Positions 4,764 to 6,865 of a DNA stretch of 6,865 nucleotides are shown here, piece by piece. Position numbers and translations under genes: made by a program. The first letter of the stretch is position 1, and each line of letters starts with the position of its first letter. Origin of the DNA: a bacterium (GTDB taxonomy: Bacteria; Spirochaetota; JAHITG01); NCBI GenBank assembly GCA_028711675.1, contig JAQTRT010000175.1:1-6865 (forward strand), written 5' to 3'. Below the pieces are notes generated by a model. That model did not search any database, was not told the DNA's origin, and worked only from the letters and a program-made list of their open reading frames with translations.

Positions 4764-5941
4764 GATATAACCTGAACACATTCCTGGCAGACCTGGGACT
4801 GTACACCAGGCTTGTCATCAATAATAAAGCGCGGCTGTTCGTATCCCTGCCCGGCCTCATCAGGCCAGCAGCGGACAAGCCGGAACTGGAGTGCAGGACC
4901 ATCAACTTCATGCCTTCCGATGACCTGAAGATTGAAATATCGGAATTCCCTGCTTTGGACCGGTCCAGGATCAGGAAGATCGTTTATTACGACCTCAAGG
5001 CCCGGTATCAGGATTCCCTGGAAAAACTCGGCCATTTCTTTATCATCCTTTCCCGGGACACAGAAGAAAAAAAAAGCAGAGTCGCGCTTTTTCTTTATAA
5101 TAAAAAAAGCGTGGCAATACCCGGGCCGGAAGGGCCGGCTGTCATTGAGCATTGTTTTGATATTATCCCGTATATTTTATATGCTGTAAAATTACAGACC
5201 GGGCCGGCTGCGCTCTTTGTGATCCGGTCCAATGACCGCTCCCTTATCATGACCAAGGACAAAGGAATTTTTACTTCTATTAAATATATCCGGGGACCTG
5301 CTGATCTCAAGAGCCAGGGCCCTGAAGTTATTACCAATATCAAAGGCTTAAAGCCAAACAGCCGCAGTAAAGTCAGGTTCATCCCGGATGAGGATGTGGT
5401 CTATCGCGCTTATCTCCGGCTGAGGCATGAAACCATTGAAGAGAAAAAGCCCGGCCATCCGGGGGGACAGGTTCTGCTCTTCAGGAAGCTCGTTTCAACA
5501 GGCTCATTGCTCCTCATACTGCTCATCATCACCGGCCTTTTTACAGCCGGAATTGTCAGGAATAAGCATGAGGTTCTGAAGCAGGCCATGAAAAAAGAGG
5601 AAGGCCTTCTGGCCAGGGCTGAAAAAGTCAGGGATGAGGTGAACCGGCTGGAAATAAAAAAAGAGCTGTTGGAAGGCCAGAGCACCTGGTTTTATTACCT
5701 CTTTCATTTGACCAAAGCAGCAGGGAACAAAGTGCGTTTCATAAGCCTTGAATTTTCAAGCCTGAAATCAGACCTGGTCCTGGACGCTTATTCGGAGAAT
5801 TTCAGCCAGGCCCGGCAGTTCATCCAGGGCTTGAAAGGATCCGGGCTTTTCCGGGATGTTTCCCTGGAGAGCACGGAACAGTATGCGGCCAACAATAATA
5901 ATTTCCTGAAATTCAGGGTGAGTTTAAAGATAAAAGAGTGA
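4760..5941 (+). CDS. gspL: GspL-like inner-membrane protein (PilM/PilN fusion)
   Basis: Predicted bitopic platform protein that recruits the ATPase to the inner membrane. It has 393 residues. The cytoplasmic part (1-240) is a diverged actin-like/GspL-type domain without recognisable nucleotide-binding motifs. A single transmembrane helix lies at about 246-266 (TGSLLLILLIITGLFTAGIV), followed by a coiled coil at about 267-306. The periplasmic ferredoxin-like domain at about 325-392 (VRFISLEFSSLKSDLVLDAY, later FIQGLKGSGLFRDVSLE) resembles PilN. This is PilM plus PilN in one chain, as in GspL. The start codon overlaps the gspE stop as ATGA, so the two are probably translationally coupled. An A9 tract (5067-5075) lies in the frame. 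Assignment rests on architecture and on position between the ATPase and a PilO-like protein. Sequence conservation is low. Confidence 0.75.
   Translation: MRYNLNTFLADLGLYTRLVINNKARLFVSLPGLIRPAADKPELECRTINFMPSDDLKIEISEFPALDRSRIRKIVYYDLKARYQDSLEKLGHFFIILSRDTEEKKSRVALFLYNKKSVAIPGPEGPAVIEHCFDIIPYILYAVKLQTGPAALFVIRSNDRSLIMTKDKGIFTSIKYIRGPADLKSQGPEVITNIKGLKPNSRSKVRFIPDEDVVYRAYLRLRHETIEEKKPGHPGGQVLLFRKLVSTGSLLLILLIITGLFTAGIVRNKHEVLKQAMKKEEGLLARAEKVRDEVNRLEIKKELLEGQSTWFYYLFHLTKAAGNKVRFISLEFSSLKSDLVLDAYSENFSQARQFIQGLKGSGLFRDVSLESTEQYAANNNNFLKFRVSLKIKE
5067..5108 (+). other. A9 and A7 tracts flanking a short hairpin inside gspL
   Basis: Nine A residues (5067-5075) in the frame GAA AAA AAA AGC form an A_AAA_AAA slip site. 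They overlap a possible stem AAAAAGC/GCTTTTT (5071-5077 with 5086-5092). A second A run (5102-5108, followed by GC) could pair with the same GCTTTTT. A -1 slip would meet TAA at 5098-5100. It may be mere composition. Confidence 0.3.
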
Positions 5942-5953
5942 CGGCATTAAATT

Positions 5954-6457
5954 ATGAAATTTGATTTAAAAAAACATTCTGTACCTGTAATTATTTTTCT
6001 GGCCTTGTTCCTTCTTTTCATCACCACAGTATTTATCAGCATGAACGCCATGAACGGATACCGTTCTTTAAGGGAAAAATTCATTTCGGACAAGGCTGTG
6101 CTCCAAAAATTTACGGCATTCAAAGAGGACGGGAAAGGGTTTGAACAGCTCATGACCAGGCTCAACAAACAGCCTTTGAAAAGCTCGGAGAGCATATCCA
6201 TCTTTGAAATGTTTAACCGGGAAGCGGGAAAAAGCGGAGTGGCCATTATTTCATTTTCCCCGGAAAGTCCCGCAACGGGCTGCCTCAACACCAGGCTCCT
6301 GGTCCGGGGGAATTATATCAATATTTTAAAATTCTTTGAATTGATCGAGAAGTCTGTTTATTTCCTGCAGATCACGGGATTCGAGATCTACAGTGTGGAT
6401 TCGCAGAAACAGGTCAATGAGGCTAAATTATCCATACGGATATATACGGAGAAATAA
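5954..6457 (+). CDS. gspM: GspM/PilO-like inner-membrane protein
   Basis: Likely partner of the GspL-like protein in the inner-membrane alignment complex. It has 167 residues: a short cytoplasmic N-terminus (MKFDLKKHS), one transmembrane helix at about 9-30 (SVPVIIFLALFLLFITTVFI), a helical/coiled segment at about 34-72, and a C-terminal ferredoxin-like domain at about 95-165. In that domain LLVRGNYINILKFFELIEKS, then VYFLQITGFEIY, is the typical PilO pattern. It starts 12 bases after the gspL stop with no strong ribosome-binding site in between, so translation probably depends on coupling. The stop codon overlaps the next start (TAATG). The PilO/GspM fold is recognised from pattern and position. 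These proteins diverge fast, so the name is tentative. Confidence 0.7.
   Translation: MKFDLKKHSVPVIIFLALFLLFITTVFISMNAMNGYRSLREKFISDKAVLQKFTAFKEDGKGFEQLMTRLNKQPLKSSESISIFEMFNREAGKSGVAIISFSPESPATGCLNTRLLVRGNYINILKFFELIEKSVYFLQITGFEIYSVDSQKQVNEAKLSIRIYTEK
6448..6451 (+). promoter_or_regulatory. Ribosome-binding site of gspF
   Basis: GGAG lies five bases before the ATG at 6457 and inside the end of gspM, supporting that start despite the 1-base overlap with the gspM stop. Confidence 0.6.
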
Positions 6458-6865
6458 TGGAATTCAAATACAAAGCCATCAAATCCAAAGGCGAAATTGT
6501 CAAAGGAATCATTTCCGCTGATAATGAGACAAAGGCAATGGCCCAGCTGAAAAAACAGAACCTGACCCCGGTTTCGCTCAAGCCCGTCAAGCCCCTCTTC
6601 AGCCGGACAGCCAGGATCAAAACATCGGAGCTTATCCTGTTCACCAGGCTCTTTGCCAGGCTCATCAGATCGCACGTCCCGGTCATCAACAGCCTGAACA
6701 TCATCCGGTCAACCATAAAAGACCGTAAATTCATTACGATCATCTCAGCGGTCCGGAACGATCTGTCAGCCGGCCGGTCCCTCTCCCAGGCTTTAAAAAA
6801 ATTCCCCGGTGTGTTCTCGGATTTCTATGTTTCCGCGATCGAGGCAGGTGAGGACAGCGCCAAGC
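6457..6865 (+). CDS. gspF: GspF/PilC inner-membrane platform protein, N-terminal part
   Basis: This is the polytopic platform protein on which pseudopilins or pilins are assembled, partnered by the GspE ATPase. Only 136 residues of a usual length of about 400 are present before the right edge. Residues 1-45 are the N-terminal segment MEFKYKAIKSKGEIVKGIIS followed by the 'A..L....L.P..L' pattern of the family. From 56 the first GspF cytoplasmic helical domain begins: TSELILFTRLFARLIRSHVP, NDLSAGRSLSQALKKFPGVF and FYVSAIEAGEDSAK match the family's F.R.LA.L...G.P / G.SLS.AL...P.VF / .GE.SG positions. The transmembrane helices lie beyond the edge. Its place after the L/M-like genes, not directly after gspE, differs from the classical gspC-D-E-F order. 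Confidence 0.92.
   Translation, partial: MEFKYKAIKSKGEIVKGIISADNETKAMAQLKKQNLTPVSLKPVKPLFSRTARIKTSELILFTRLFARLIRSHVPVINSLNIIRSTIKDRKFITIISAVRNDLSAGRSLSQALKKFPGVFSDFYVSAIEAGEDSAK

Noticed and set aside
4310..5152. Long minus-strand open frame (280 codons) across the gspE/gspL junction
   Set aside because: It lies opposite two well-supported genes, has low-complexity shadow-like composition, and has no recognisable domain or ribosome-binding site.

Overview
The window comes from a Gram-negative (two-membrane) bacterium: it carries an outer-membrane secretin operon, and the secretin has a cleavable signal peptide. Base composition is uneven. The secretin and ATPase genes are GC-rich with many C-ending codons, while the left flank and an insert at 2709-3179 are AT-rich. 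The lineage cannot be fixed from the sequence. Dispersed four-helix-bundle (S23/IVP) genes together with IS256- and ISNCY-type elements are common in uncultured, environmental and delta-proteobacterium-like genomes, but that is only an impression.

Left flank (1-800) is a nest of mobile-element debris. The start of an IS256-family element (transposase on the minus strand, running off the left edge) ends near 290. It abuts, and probably interrupts, the C-terminal third of an ISNCY-type transposase on the plus strand (291-758). That remnant is followed by two copies of a short AAATGTGACAT motif that look like the ISNCY end.

From 858 to the right edge runs one co-directional operon for a type II secretion / type IV pilus-like machine. 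A near-consensus sigma-70 promoter (858-885) lies directly before the first gene. The order is gspC/pilP-like, secretin (gspD/pilQ-like), an inserted four-helix-bundle protein gene, assembly ATPase (gspE/pilB), gspL-like (PilM+PilN fusion), gspM/pilO-like, and gspF/pilC (cut by the right edge). The genes overlap or nearly touch (C/D 19 bp overlap, E/L 4 bp, M/F 1 bp, L/M 12 bp gap) except between gspD and gspE, where about 480 bp of foreign-looking DNA sits. Together the products would form the outer-membrane channel (D), the periplasmic/inner-membrane connector (C, L, M), the cytoplasmic motor (E) and the membrane platform (F). Pseudopilins and prepilin peptidase are not in the window.

The most striking feature is the D-E insert. 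A 23-bp inverted repeat (21/23 matching) encloses exactly one S23/IVP-family gene, the same architecture as intervening sequences in 23S rRNA genes, but here it lies inside a protein-coding operon. Also worth attention are a hairpin that would hide the IS256 transposase ribosome-binding site only in read-through transcripts, an apparently leaderless first gene of the operon, and a tandem MshEN-like c-di-GMP-binding motif in the ATPase, one copy of which is degenerate.
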